Shown here in pieces: positions 1 through 8,091 of a stretch of 64,000 nucleotides of DNA. The stretch is from positions 186,001-250,000 of the forward strand of contig CAWFIT010000001.1 of the NCBI GenBank assembly GCA_963815965.1, written 5' to 3'. The DNA comes from DASVFB01 sp963815965. Lineage in GTDB: Bacteria > Actinomycetota > Thermoleophilia > Gaiellales > Gaiellaceae. A program made the position numbers and the translations under genes. Position 1 is the first letter of the stretch; each line of letters starts with the position of its first letter. Below the pieces are notes generated by a model. It searched no databases and had not been told where the DNA came from. It saw only the letters and a list, made by a program, of their open reading frames with translations.

Positions 1-386
1 TGCACGAGCTGCTCGATACGGCGTACCTGAGCTGGGACGAGACGTACGTGCCACTCGAACACGACGACTGGCTCGCGTTCATGACCGAGCACGGCGGCTT
101 CGATCCAACGTGCTGGTACCTCGCGGAAACAGAGGGCGACCTCGCCGGTGTCTGCCTGACCTGGAAGGAGGGCTGGATCAAGGATCTCGCCGTCGCGCCG
201 GACGCACGCGGACGCGGGCTCGGCGAGGCGCTGCTGCGCCACGCGTTCGGGCGCCTTTACGAGCGCGGCGTGCGACGGATAGGTCTCAAGGTCGACGCCC
301 ACAACCCGACGAGTGCGATCCGCCTGTACGAGCGTCTGGGCATGCGCGTCGTCCAGCGCTACCGCCACTACGTGAAGAAGCTGTGA
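1..386 (+). CDS. GNAT-family N-acetyltransferase, 5' end outside window
   Basis: The reading frame is open from base 3 to a TGA at 384-386, so the gene begins before the window; about 127 residues are visible. The acetyl-CoA-binding GNAT motif A is clear: a beta strand (IKDLAVAPDARG) followed by the R-G-R-G-L-G pyrophosphate loop and a helix. The usual C-terminal block with YERLGM follows. The family transfers an acetyl group from acetyl-CoA to an amine; the substrate cannot be read from this fragment. The next small gene starts inside its stop codon (GTGA overlap), so the two are probably co-transcribed. Confidence 0.85.
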   Translation, partial: HELLDTAYLSWDETYVPLEHDDWLAFMTEHGGFDPTCWYLAETEGDLAGVCLTWKEGWIKDLAVAPDARGRGLGEALLRHAFGRLYERGVRRIGLKVDAHNPTSAIRLYERLGMRVVQRYRHYVKKL

Positions 387-601
387 CCGCGTCGCGCTCG
401 AATGCGGTGGGCCTCCTCCGCTGGCTTCGCCGCCAGCTCGCGCAGCCGACGCCGCTACGCGAGCGGCTGGAGGCGGCGGTCGCGAACGACGACCCGGACG
501 AAGCGCGCCGCTGCCTCGCGCAGTTCGAGTTCAGTCCGGCGCAGCGCCATCACGTCGAGGCGCTGCTCGACGCGTGGGAGCGGGAACGCGCCGGCGCTTG
601 A
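383..601 (+). CDS. Small hypothetical protein (72 aa)
   Basis: A GTG at 383 overlaps the TGA of the acetyltransferase gene, the arrangement of translational coupling. The 72-residue product is charged and helical (LRWLRRQL, LRERLEAAVANDDPDEA, LLDAWERERAGA), without membrane segment or signal. Codon third positions are GC-rich, which supports coding. I do not recognise a family. The last 71 bp overlap the end of the convergent gene on the other strand. Confidence 0.6.
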   Translation: MTASRSNAVGLLRWLRRQLAQPTPLRERLEAAVANDDPDEARRCLAQFEFSPAQRHHVEALLDAWERERAGA

Positions 602-806
602 TGCCGTAGGCGGCGCCGCTTTCGAAGAGCTCGTCCGCGTCGACCTCGTCGTCCCAGCCGAGGAAGTGCGACTCGGGCTCGTCGCCGGTCGAGCCGAACA
701 CCGCGAGCCGCATCGGCGTCGCCGGCGCGCGCTTCCCGCGCTTCGAGCGCTCGAGATCGGCGAGCCGTTCCTCGAGCGCCGAACCCTCGGCGTAGCCCTT
801 GCTCAT
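531..806 (-). CDS. Small hypothetical protein (91 aa)
   Basis: Convergent to the preceding gene and sharing 71 bp with its 3' end. I take ATG at 806 as the start; a GTG at 815 would add three residues. The N-terminal third is a charged helix (LEERLADLERSKRGKR). A conserved-looking middle part follows (MRLAVFGSTGDEPESHFLGW, then acidic DDEVDADELFESG), and the C-terminus is Arg- and Pro-rich. No family was recognised. The basic tail that overlaps the other gene is the least certain part. Confidence 0.5.
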   Translation of the reverse strand: MSKGYAEGSALEERLADLERSKRGKRAPATPMRLAVFGSTGDEPESHFLGWDDEVDADELFESGAAYGIKRRRVPAPTRRAAPRRDGAAPD

Positions 807-826
807 CGTTGTCACACTGTATGCGC

Positions 827-899
827 GGGCCGGTAGCTCAGTTGGTAGAGCAGGGGACTTTTAATCCCAAGGTCGCAGGTTCGATCCCTGCCCGGCCCA
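827..899 (+). tRNA. tRNA-Lys (anticodon TTT)
   Basis: A complete cloverleaf can be folded. The acceptor stem GGGCCGG (827-833) pairs with CCGGCCC (892-898), with discriminator A at 899. The D arm is GCTC/GAGC, the anticodon loop is CTTTTAA with TTT at 860-862, and the T arm is GCAGG/CCTGC around TTCGATC. The top pair of the anticodon stem is a G-A mismatch. CCA is not encoded. The 3' part, from the anticodon arm onward, is repeated exactly at 15905-15951, so the gene appears to have served as an integration site. Confidence 0.95.
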
Positions 900-901
900 T
901 C
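855..901 (+). repeat. Left copy of 47-bp direct repeat (attL-like, in tRNA-Lys 3' part)
   Basis: Bases 855-901 run from the anticodon arm of tRNA-Lys to two bases past its end and are identical to 15905-15951 in the same orientation. Duplication of a tRNA 3' end at both edges of a segment is the usual footprint of site-specific integration by a tyrosine integrase, which restores the intact tRNA on one side. No integrase gene is seen between the copies. Confidence 0.85.
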
Positions 902-1303
902 GGATTTGCAGGGACTTGCAGCGCGGATAGGCGTTGGCGCGCACATGTGTGCGTACGTCGCGCCGTGCGCGCCAGGCCGAATCCCTTCAGCACGTTGCTG
1001 CCTGTTGCAGTCTTTCGGGGCTCGTTGCAGTTCCTTTCAGCTTGTGTAATGGGATTCTGAGTCCCATGCTTCCGGTCGATTTGCGGCAGCCGCCTCGCGC
1101 AGTGAACTCATAGCTGCCTGGCTCCGCATCTCCTTATTACCTGTGCCCGCCGCGAGGCGCACGGCCGAGCTGATCTGAGCGATCACCGGCCTGCCGGTGC
1201 TGCACCAGGTCGACTCGGTCTCGGGGCGACGGCCGTCGCCCGCTGAGCGCAGCGGTCGCCTCGAGCTCGTGCTTCGTCGCTGCGGTGACCTGCCCGGCGG
1301 GGC
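902..1303. other. Gene-free island edge with TTGCAG-type repeats
   Basis: No convincing gene lies between the tRNA and the first glycosidase gene. The first 130 bp contain several TTGCAG words (near 906, 915, 1005 and 1025). One segment, 1008-1030, matches 15871-15893 at the other island edge: CAGTCT, six spacer bases, then GCTCGTTGCAG. Repeats of this kind could be integrase arm sites or scars of an older insertion. The remainder (1050-1300) shows no recognisable decayed gene. Confidence 0.5.
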
Positions 1304-1348
1304 CATTGACTCGCCTTCCGCCATTTGATATTCGGGCATGACAAATGG
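1304..1348 (+). promoter_or_regulatory. Promoter region related to that of the second glycosidase gene
   Basis: This 45-bp stretch ending at the first glycosidase ATG resembles the complement of 15473-15518 upstream of the second one. Both contain CATTGAC followed by CGCCT, a TTTG-centred -10 zone, and GGCRTGRCAAATGG around the start. TTGAC could be a -35 box, with TGATATT as a weak -10 about 16-17 bp away. That would place the transcription start almost at the start codon, giving a leaderless or near-leaderless mRNA. No Shine-Dalgarno sequence is visible, which agrees. The promoter assignment is inference; the similarity is visible. Confidence 0.45.
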
Positions 1349-2733
1349 AGCCACAGGAGCTCACGGGCGCATTCGGGCCGCCCGAGCCGGATGCAGGGGA
1401 ACACCTCGCGAGCAGCCACGGCGAACTCGAGCAACGAGCGGTCGCCGTCCTCGACGCCAACTGGATGGGCCATGCGACTCGTGCGTCCGCGCGCCTCTAC
1501 CCGCACCAGTGGAGCTGGGACTCGGCTTGCATTGCGATCGGCTACTCGACGTGGGACCAGGCGCGCGCGCAGACGGAGCTCCGCTCGATCTTCGCCGGCC
1601 AGTGGGCGAACGGGTTGCTGCCGCACATCCGCTTCGCCAAGGATGCCCGCTACTTTCCGGGACCCGAGTTCTGGCGCACCGATCTCTCGCCGCTCGCGCC
1701 GCCGGATCCGCCCACGTCCGGGATCGTGCAGCCGCCCGTCCACGCGACGGCCGTATGGAAAGTCTTCCGCCGCGCGCGCGACGCCGACGACGCGAAGGCC
1801 TTCCTCCGCGAGCTTCAGCCCAAGCTCGCCGCGTGGCACGACTATCTCTACCGCGAGCGCACCAGGGGTGACGACGCCCTCGTCGAGATCTGGCATCCGT
1901 GGGAGTCGGGCATGGACAACTCGCCGCTCTGGGACGCCGCGCTCGAACGCATCACACCTCCACCCGACGCGATCCCCGAGTATCGGCGCGTCGATGTCGA
2001 GTTCGTCGATGCGGCCCAGCGCCCGACGAACGACCACTACGACCGCTACGCGTACCTCGTCAAGCTCTATCGCGACCGCGGATACGACGCCGAGCGCATC
2101 CGCGAGGACTGTCCCTTCGTCGTCCGGGACGTGCTCTTCAACTCGCTCCTCGCGCAGGCAAATCGCGATCTCGCCGAGATCTCGCGCGTGACCGGCGACG
2201 ATCCGGAGCCGTACGAGACCTGGGCGGACCGCATCGCGGCAACCCTCGAGGCGGCGCTGTGGGACGAGGACGAGGCGACCTACTTCGACTACGACGTCCG
2301 GGCAGGCGAGCTGATTCGCAAGCGGACCGGCGCCGGGTTCTCACCGTTGTACGCCGGAGTTCCAAGCGGTGAGCGCGTGGGCCGCCTGGTCGAGCGTCTC
2401 GCCAATTGCCAGGTTGCGATCGACGGCGCCGGACGGGCCGTCGCGAGCGTTCCTCCCGACGATCCGCGCTTCGAGCCTGCGCTGTATTGGCGCGGGCCAA
2501 TCTGGCCCATGATCAACTGGGTCGCGCACGAAGGCCTCCTGCGGTACGGACTCGCCGGCGAGGCGGCCGAGATCCGAAAGGCCGTAATCGGACTGGCGCG
2601 GCGGGAGGGCTTCTGGGAGCATTACGACGCGGTCACCGGCGAGGGCGGAGGAACGGAGCACCTCTCGTGGACCGCGGGGCTCGTCCTCGACCTGCTCGAC
2701 GACGAGCACAAAGGAGAAGGAGGGCGCACATAG
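1345..2733 (+). CDS. GH63-like glycosidase (mannosylglycerate/glucosylglycerate hydrolase type)
   Basis: 462 residues forming one (alpha/alpha)6-barrel glycosidase domain. Recognisable blocks are YPHQWSWDS near residue 55, WHPWESGMDN (183-192) and a C-terminal block with GGGTEHLSWTAG (435-444). In the GH63 mannosylglycerate and glucosylglycerate hydrolases the catalytic acids are an Asp in the HPWESGxDN block and a Glu near the C-terminal SWTA block; D191 and E433 or E438 fit. These cytoplasmic enzymes split the compatible solute into sugar and glycerate. A paralogue closes the same island (14182-15483). The ABC importer follows directly. Substrate choice is inference; GH37 or other trehalase-like specificity is possible. 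Confidence 0.7.
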   Translation: MEPQELTGAFGPPEPDAGEHLASSHGELEQRAVAVLDANWMGHATRASARLYPHQWSWDSACIAIGYSTWDQARAQTELRSIFAGQWANGLLPHIRFAKDARYFPGPEFWRTDLSPLAPPDPPTSGIVQPPVHATAVWKVFRRARDADDAKAFLRELQPKLAAWHDYLYRERTRGDDALVEIWHPWESGMDNSPLWDAALERITPPPDAIPEYRRVDVEFVDAAQRPTNDHYDRYAYLVKLYRDRGYDAERIREDCPFVVRDVLFNSLLAQANRDLAEISRVTGDDPEPYETWADRIAATLEAALWDEDEATYFDYDVRAGELIRKRTGAGFSPLYAGVPSGERVGRLVERLANCQVAIDGAGRAVASVPPDDPRFEPALYWRGPIWPMINWVAHEGLLRYGLAGEAAEIRKAVIGLARREGFWEHYDAVTGEGGGTEHLSWTAGLVLDLLDDEHKGEGGRT

Positions 2734-2804
2734 GGAAGTAGAGGCGGCGTTCGGCTCTCTCCGATTCAGCCAAGCAGGCTAATTGAAAGAGAAAGGAAGG
2801 AACG

Positions 2805-4136
2805 GTGCGCAGCATTCGACACACACGCAAAGCCGTCATCGGGTTCGGGGTCACCCTCGCTCTCGTCGCGGCCGCCATGCTCGGAGGCGCCGGCGCGGCC
2901 ACTGCAAGCCATCGAGACGCCGGCAACGTCGTCTTCCTCTCGAACCAGCTCGCCCAGGTGAGCGAGATCGACGCCGTTCACAAGTACTTGGTGAATGGGT
3001 TTCCCGGCGACGTCGACTACGTGACGCCGCCGGTCGGCCAGGGGCAAGTCTGGTTCGACCGGATCACCGCCGAGTCGAAGGCGGGCAAGGGCACGGTGAG
3101 CTTGCTCGGAGGTCTTCACGGCGACTACCTGACGATTCAGCGGTACCTCACGAACCTCAAGGACGTCGCGAAGCAGCTGAGCAAGGCCGGCATCCCGCCG
3201 GACCTGATGAGGCTCGGCAGGCTCGGGACGAACAAGCAGTTCTACATCCCATGGATGCAGGCGACGTACATCATGGTCGCCAGCAAGCAGGCGCTGAAGT
3301 ATCTGCCCAAGGGCGCGAACATCAACGCACTGACCTATGCCCAGCTCCTCCAGTGGGCGAAGAACATGAAGAACCAGACCGGGCAGGCGCGCTTCGGGAT
3401 GCCCGTCGGCACGAACGGCCTGATCAACCGCTTCCTCCAGGGCTACCTCGTGCCGTCCTTTAGCGGGGGCGTCGTGACGACGTTCAGGAGCCAGGGCGCG
3501 ATCAGCGGCTGGAACTACATGAAGCAGCTGTGGCAGTACACGCACCCGCAGTCGCTCTCCTACAACTTCATGCAGGACCCGCTCCTGAGCGGCGAGGTCT
3601 GGGTGGCCTGGGACCACGTCGCACGTCTCACGACTGCCCTGAAGACCCGTGGGAACGACTTTGTCGCCTTCCCGGCGCCGAGGGGGCCGAAGGGTCGTGG
3701 CTACATGCCGGTGCTCGCCGGTCTCGCGATCCCGAAGACGGCGCCGAACCCGTCGGGGGCCAAGCAGCTGATCAAGTGGCTGGAGGGCGTTCCGGTGCAG
3801 GCGAAGACGCTGGGCTCGGTCGGTTTCTTCCCGGTCGTCGGCTCGAGGCTGTCGAAGCGGCTCGGGGTCGGCCTCCTGAGCATGAATACGGCTGTCAAGA
3901 ACACGCAGCGGGCCAAGGACGCCCTGAAGTCGCTGCTGCCGATCGGCCTCGGCGCCGAGGGCGGCAACTTCAACAAGGTCTACGTGGACACGTTCACGCG
4001 GATCGTGGTCAGGGGCGAGGATCCGAAGTCGGTGGTGAACGACGAGGCGCCGATCCTCCAAGCGATCATGGACAAGACCGGCGCCAAGTGCTGGGCGCCC
4101 GATCCGCCGAGCAAGGGACCGTGCCACGTGAAGTGA
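2805..4136 (+). CDS. Carbohydrate ABC transporter substrate-binding protein
   Basis: GTG start at 2805 preceded by a strong purine-rich ribosome binding site (AAAGGAAGG). The 443-residue product begins with a Sec signal peptide (basic HTRKAV, then hydrophobic VTLALVAAAMLGGAGAA, cleavage near ATASH) without lipobox Cys. The mature part is a family 1 extracellular solute-binding fold. Blocks typical of sugar binders are present (VWFDRITAESKAGKGTVSLL early, FPAPRGPKGRGYMPVLAGLAIPK late). It should deliver a sugar or glycoside to the two permeases encoded directly downstream. The ligand is not readable; the neighbouring glycosidases suggest a glycosylated solute. Confidence 0.85.
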   Translation: MRSIRHTRKAVIGFGVTLALVAAAMLGGAGAATASHRDAGNVVFLSNQLAQVSEIDAVHKYLVNGFPGDVDYVTPPVGQGQVWFDRITAESKAGKGTVSLLGGLHGDYLTIQRYLTNLKDVAKQLSKAGIPPDLMRLGRLGTNKQFYIPWMQATYIMVASKQALKYLPKGANINALTYAQLLQWAKNMKNQTGQARFGMPVGTNGLINRFLQGYLVPSFSGGVVTTFRSQGAISGWNYMKQLWQYTHPQSLSYNFMQDPLLSGEVWVAWDHVARLTTALKTRGNDFVAFPAPRGPKGRGYMPVLAGLAIPKTAPNPSGAKQLIKWLEGVPVQAKTLGSVGFFPVVGSRLSKRLGVGLLSMNTAVKNTQRAKDALKSLLPIGLGAEGGNFNKVYVDTFTRIVVRGEDPKSVVNDEAPILQAIMDKTGAKCWAPDPPSKGPCHVK

Positions 4137-4164
4137 CGTACCGCGCGATGGCAGCTGAGACTCG

Positions 4165-5055
4165 ATGACGTCCGTCGCCGAGGAGGTCCCGCTCGGCCGC
4201 AGGGCTCGACGGTGGGAGGTTCTGCCCTACGGGCTGATCCTCCCAACCGTCGCGTACCTCACGCTGTTCTTCGCGTGGCCGATGGTGCAGGCGTTCCAGC
4301 TCGCGTTCCGTGACGGAGGCGCGTGGACGATCGAGCCCTTCCGTTTGATGGTCAACGACGCGAACTTCGAGGACGCCTTCAAGTTCACGATGCTGCTCGT
4401 CGTCGTGATCGTGCCGCTGCAGTTCGTGCTCGCGCTCGCGATGGCTCTCCTGATCAACTCGAAGCTCCACGGACGCGGAGTGTTCCTCGCGATCTTCATC
4501 ATGCCGCTGGCCATCTCGGATCTCGCGGCCGGTCTCGTGTGGCAGTCGATCCTGACCGAGCGCGGGTACCTGAACACGTTCCTCGAGGCGATCGGCGTGA
4601 TCGACCAGCCGTACATCTGGCTCGATCCGACGAAGCCGAACCAGCTCCTGATGGCCGTGGTCGTCGCCGAGCTCTGGCGGTCGACAGCGTTCGTGATGGT
4701 CATCTTCCTCGCGGGCCTCCAGGGGATCCCGCATGAGTACAGCGAGGCGGCCGAGGTCTTCGGCGCCGGCTTCTTCCGGCGCGTGCGATCGGTGATCCTC
4801 CCGATGCTGAAGCCGTCGCTCCAGGTGGCGCTGCTCTTCAGGATCATCTTCGCCTTCGAGGCCTTCGCCGTCGTGATCGCGATCACCGGCCGGGCGAAGA
4901 CGACGCTCGCCACCGAGGCGTGGCGTTGGCAGACGGAGTACTTCAACAGCCACGTTGCGGCCGCCTACTCGGCGCTGATCCTCGTCCTCTCGCTCGTTTC
5001 CGCAGGGATCGTCGTCTGGCTTCTGCGAACGCCGAGGGAGCAGATGCTGCAATGA
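4165..5055 (+). CDS. Sugar ABC transporter permease (MalF-like)
   Basis: 296 residues with six predicted membrane helices, starting with ILPTVAYLTLFFAWPMVQAF. The cytoplasmic EAA loop that docks the ATPase is clear (EYSEAAEVFGAGFFRRVRSV, followed by ILPMLKPSL). It belongs to the binding-protein-dependent transport inner membrane family (BPD_transp_1). It pairs with the next permease, whose ATG overlaps this stop codon by 3 bp. Together they form the membrane channel of the importer. Confidence 0.88.
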   Translation: MTSVAEEVPLGRRARRWEVLPYGLILPTVAYLTLFFAWPMVQAFQLAFRDGGAWTIEPFRLMVNDANFEDAFKFTMLLVVVIVPLQFVLALAMALLINSKLHGRGVFLAIFIMPLAISDLAAGLVWQSILTERGYLNTFLEAIGVIDQPYIWLDPTKPNQLLMAVVVAELWRSTAFVMVIFLAGLQGIPHEYSEAAEVFGAGFFRRVRSVILPMLKPSLQVALLFRIIFAFEAFAVVIAITGRAKTTLATEAWRWQTEYFNSHVAAAYSALILVLSLVSAGIVVWLLRTPREQMLQ

Positions 5056-5879
5056 GGACTCGGAGCTCAGCTCTCGCCGGGCTCGGGCGGGTCTTCGTCT
5101 ACGGGAGCGCCCTGGTCCTGTCGCTCTTCATCCTCATTCCGATCTACCTGATGACGCTCGCGGCTTTCTCGAGCAACGAGGACGCCTACGTCTACCCGAA
5201 GGAGCTGCTACCGCGAGACCTCTCGACGGAGACGATGAGCTTCTTCATCAACTTCGGCGGAGTGCTCGAGGCGCTCCAGCGCAGCGTCATCGTCGCTCTG
5301 GTCACGCTGGTGCTTGCGTTGGTGATCGGGACGCCGGCCGGTTACGCGCTCGCGCGCTTCGCGTTCCGCGGTGGAGACACGCTCCGGCTCTCCGTCGTCG
5401 GGACGAGGGCGTTCCCGATCGTCATCCTGTCGATTCCGCTCGCCGTCATCTTCATCCGGTGGGGCATCGACGACACCGTGCTGGGCGTTTCGATCGCGCA
5501 CACCGCGCTGGCCCTTCCGTTCGTCGTCCTCACGACGGCGAGCGTCTTCGCGGGCGTGTCCCCCGAGCTCGAGGAGGCGGCGATGACGCTCGGCTGCAGC
5601 CGCGCGAAAGCGTTCGTCAAGGTCGCGCTTCCGCTCGCGCTGCCCGGCCTCGCCGCGTCGGCGATCTTCGTCTTCATCGTCTCCTGGAACGAGGTCTTCG
5701 CCGCCTCGATCCTCACGCTCCGCCACAGGACGTTGCCTGCGGAGGTGCTCTCGCTACTCGAGGGCGCGCCGCTGAACTTCCGCTTCGCGGGCGGGTTCTT
5801 CCTCATGGCGCCGTCCGTGATCGTGATCCTGCTCATCCGTCGCTACCTGTTCTCGATGTGGGGAAGGGTGTTGAAGTAA
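5052..5879 (+). CDS. Sugar ABC transporter permease (MalG-like)
   Basis: ATG at 5052 sits in an ATGA overlap with the previous stop, so the longer upstream extension of the frame is not used. The 275-residue protein has six helices. Its EAA loop (SPELEEAAMTLGCSRAKAF, then VKVALPLALPGL) has the typical Gly and the C-terminal half expected of MalG-type partners. It is translationally coupled on both sides: the ATPase gene begins in the TAATG at its end. Confidence 0.88.
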   Translation: MRTRSSALAGLGRVFVYGSALVLSLFILIPIYLMTLAAFSSNEDAYVYPKELLPRDLSTETMSFFINFGGVLEALQRSVIVALVTLVLALVIGTPAGYALARFAFRGGDTLRLSVVGTRAFPIVILSIPLAVIFIRWGIDDTVLGVSIAHTALALPFVVLTTASVFAGVSPELEEAAMTLGCSRAKAFVKVALPLALPGLAASAIFVFIVSWNEVFAASILTLRHRTLPAEVLSLLEGAPLNFRFAGGFFLMAPSVIVILLIRRYLFSMWGRVLK

Positions 5880-6991
5880 TGGCCGACGTTCGCTTCCACG
5901 CGATTCGCAAGACCTTCGGCAAGGTGACCGCGGTCGACGACGTCGACCTCGAGGTTGCCGACGGCGACTTCGTCGTGCTGCTCGGACCGTCCGGCTGCGG
6001 CAAGACGACGCTGCTTCGCTGCCTCGCCGGCCTCGAGAAGGTCGACGGTGGGCGCGTGCTCATTGGAGGCCGCGATGCGACCGACCTGCCGCCGCGCCGC
6101 CGCCGGATCGCGATGGTCTTCCAGAGCTATGCCGTGTTTCCGCATCTGAGGCTCTTCGACAACATCGCTTTCGGCTTGCGCATGCAGAAGGAGCCGAAGG
6201 CGGTGGTTCGCGAACGCGTCGACTTCGCCGCGAAGCTCCTCCACATAGAAGATCTGCTCGATCGCTACCCGTCGCAGATCTCGGGCGGCCAGCGCCAACG
6301 CGTCGCGGTCGCACGCGCGATCGCGACGAAGGCCGACGTCCTGTTGATGGATGAGCCCCTCTCGAACCTCGACGCTTTGCTGCGCATGGAGATGCGTGCG
6401 GAGCTGAAAGCGTTGCTGCGGCAACTCGGGACGACGACGATCTACGTGACGCACGACCAGGTCGAGGCGTTGAGCATGGGTGACCGGATCGCGGTCATGA
6501 ACGCGGGGCGGATCGTTCAGCTCGATTCGCCGCTCGCCGTCTATGACTATCCGGCGGACACGTTCGTCGGCGGGTTCGTCGGCACGCCGCCGATGAACTT
6601 CCTGGCGGCGGAGATCACCCGGAACGGCAGCGTTCCGCTCGTGAACCTGAGCGGCGGCTCGTTCCCGCTCGCGGACCCGGCCGCCGGCTCGCTCGCCGGC
6701 CGCAGGCTCGTCCTCGGCATCAGGGCCGAGGCAATCGTCGTGGAGCCGGAGCCGGGTGAGGGCCTGATCGAGGCGACGGTGATCGTCGTCGAGCCGCTCG
6801 GCTCGCACAACCTGCTGACCGTGAAGACGGGGGACGACCTGCTCAAGGTGTCGACGCCGCCTCACCTTTTCCCGGAGCCGGACAGCTCGATCTGGCTGCG
6901 GCTCGAGCAGCGCCGCATCCGCTGGATGGATCACGAGACGGGCAGTGCGATCCCGCTCACCGATCCGGCGTCGGTGCCCGTCGCCGGTTGA
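5879..6991 (+). CDS. Sugar ABC transporter ATP-binding protein (MsmK/UgpC type)
   Basis: 370 residues starting at the ATG of a TAATG overlap. Walker A GPSGCGKTT lies at about residues 36-44, the Q loop is VFQSYAVFPH, the signature is SGGQRQR at about 135, Walker B is LLMDEPLSNLDA near 155, and the switch His is in YVTHDQ. A C-terminal TOBE/MOP domain (about 240-370) marks the carbohydrate-importer subfamily CUT1. It energises the importer formed by the three preceding products. Confidence 0.92.
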   Translation: MADVRFHAIRKTFGKVTAVDDVDLEVADGDFVVLLGPSGCGKTTLLRCLAGLEKVDGGRVLIGGRDATDLPPRRRRIAMVFQSYAVFPHLRLFDNIAFGLRMQKEPKAVVRERVDFAAKLLHIEDLLDRYPSQISGGQRQRVAVARAIATKADVLLMDEPLSNLDALLRMEMRAELKALLRQLGTTTIYVTHDQVEALSMGDRIAVMNAGRIVQLDSPLAVYDYPADTFVGGFVGTPPMNFLAAEITRNGSVPLVNLSGGSFPLADPAAGSLAGRRLVLGIRAEAIVVEPEPGEGLIEATVIVVEPLGSHNLLTVKTGDDLLKVSTPPHLFPEPDSSIWLRLEQRRIRWMDHETGSAIPLTDPASVPVAG

Positions 6992-7001
6992 GCGACCGGC
7001 C

Positions 7002-8078
7002 GTGAGCGCGGTGGCGTCCTCGCCGCTCGCAAACCTCGCCTACCGGCCCGCGTTTCCCGCCGGGTACTCGCCCGGCGTCGGCATCGTCGGCTGCGGCGGG
7101 GTCGCGCGGGACTGGCACCTGCCTGCGTACGAGCGCTACGGCGTCGACGTGGTCGGCGTCTACGACCGGCTGCCCGAGGCGACGAGCGGCGTCCGCGACG
7201 CGTTTCCGTTTGTCGAGCGCGTCTTCGTGAGCCTCGACGAGCTGTTGGCCGATCCACGGGTCGACATCGTCGACATCGCCACCGGCCCCGAGGTTCGCCT
7301 CGAGCTCATCGCGAGAGCGGTCGAGGCCGGCAAGCACGTGCTCGCGCAGAAGCCGCTTGCGCTCGACGTCGAAGACGCGCGAGCAGTCGTCGAGGAGGCC
7401 GAGCGGCGCGGGTGCAAGGTCGCGGTGAACCAGAACGGACGCTGGTCGCCGCCGTGGCGCATCGCGACGCTGCTGATCGAGCAGGGCGCGATCGGCGACG
7501 TGATCGCGGTGACTCACGTGCTCGACCGGCCGTTGCCGCCGCTCGTCGGCACGCACTTCGAGGAGATCGAGCACTTCACGATCTTCGACTTCTTCGTGCA
7601 CTGGATCGACATCAGCCGCTGCTGGCTCGACGGCAAGCGCGTGTCGGGCGTCCGAGCGCACGAGTACCGGCCCCCCGACCAGTCCGCGGGCCTCCGTACG
7701 CCGATCGCCGCCTGGGTCGAGATCCTCTACGAGGACGGCGCGAACGCGATGATCCGCTCGATCGGCGACGCCCGCACGAAGCGGCCGTCGTGTCCGTTCT
7801 GGGTGCACGGAACCGAGGGCACGATTCGCGGCAGCGTGCTCCTTGGCTCCGACTTCGTCGAGCTCGAGCGGGACGGCGTCACGTCGCGCTTCGCGCTCGA
7901 GGGCGCGTGGAATCCGGACGGGTTCGCCGGAACGCTCGCGGAGCTCGCCGACGCGATCGCGGAGGACCGTGAGCCGTTCAACTCGGCGCGCCACAACCTG
8001 CTGTCGCTCGCGATCACGCTGGCCGCGTGCCGCTCGGCCGAAGAGGGCTCGCGGCTCGTGTCGCTCGACGAGCTGTAG
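7002..8078 (+). CDS. Gfo/Idh/MocA-family oxidoreductase
   Basis: GTG at 7002, ten bases after the ATPase stop, is preferred to the longer frame, which would run back into the ATPase gene. The 358-residue product has an N-terminal Rossmann fold with GIVGCGGVARDWHLPAY and the family's cofactor motif as AQKPLAL in place of the usual EKP. The C-terminal alpha/beta domain contains HFTIFDFFVHWIDISRCW. Family members oxidise or reduce sugar hydroxyls or inositols with NAD(P). Its place after a sugar importer suggests it acts on the imported sugar or its keto form. Confidence 0.85.
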   Translation: MSAVASSPLANLAYRPAFPAGYSPGVGIVGCGGVARDWHLPAYERYGVDVVGVYDRLPEATSGVRDAFPFVERVFVSLDELLADPRVDIVDIATGPEVRLELIARAVEAGKHVLAQKPLALDVEDARAVVEEAERRGCKVAVNQNGRWSPPWRIATLLIEQGAIGDVIAVTHVLDRPLPPLVGTHFEEIEHFTIFDFFVHWIDISRCWLDGKRVSGVRAHEYRPPDQSAGLRTPIAAWVEILYEDGANAMIRSIGDARTKRPSCPFWVHGTEGTIRGSVLLGSDFVELERDGVTSRFALEGAWNPDGFAGTLAELADAIAEDREPFNSARHNLLSLAITLAACRSAEEGSRLVSLDEL

Positions 8079-8091
8079 ACGCGGAGGCGCG

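Noticed and set aside
809..1060. ORF over the tRNA reading PVAQLVEQGTFNPKVAGSIP
   Set aside because: This is the well-known false translation of a tRNA gene and its flank; the RNA gene explains the sequence.
902..1303. Decayed integrase at the left island edge
   Set aside because: No tyrosine-recombinase blocks (R...HxxR...Y) could be read in any frame.
1338..1871. Alternative start ATG at 1338 for the first glycosidase, by analogy with the GTG at 15483
   Set aside because: It is in another frame from the glycosidase; the homologous protein frame needs the ATG at 1345 or an internal start.
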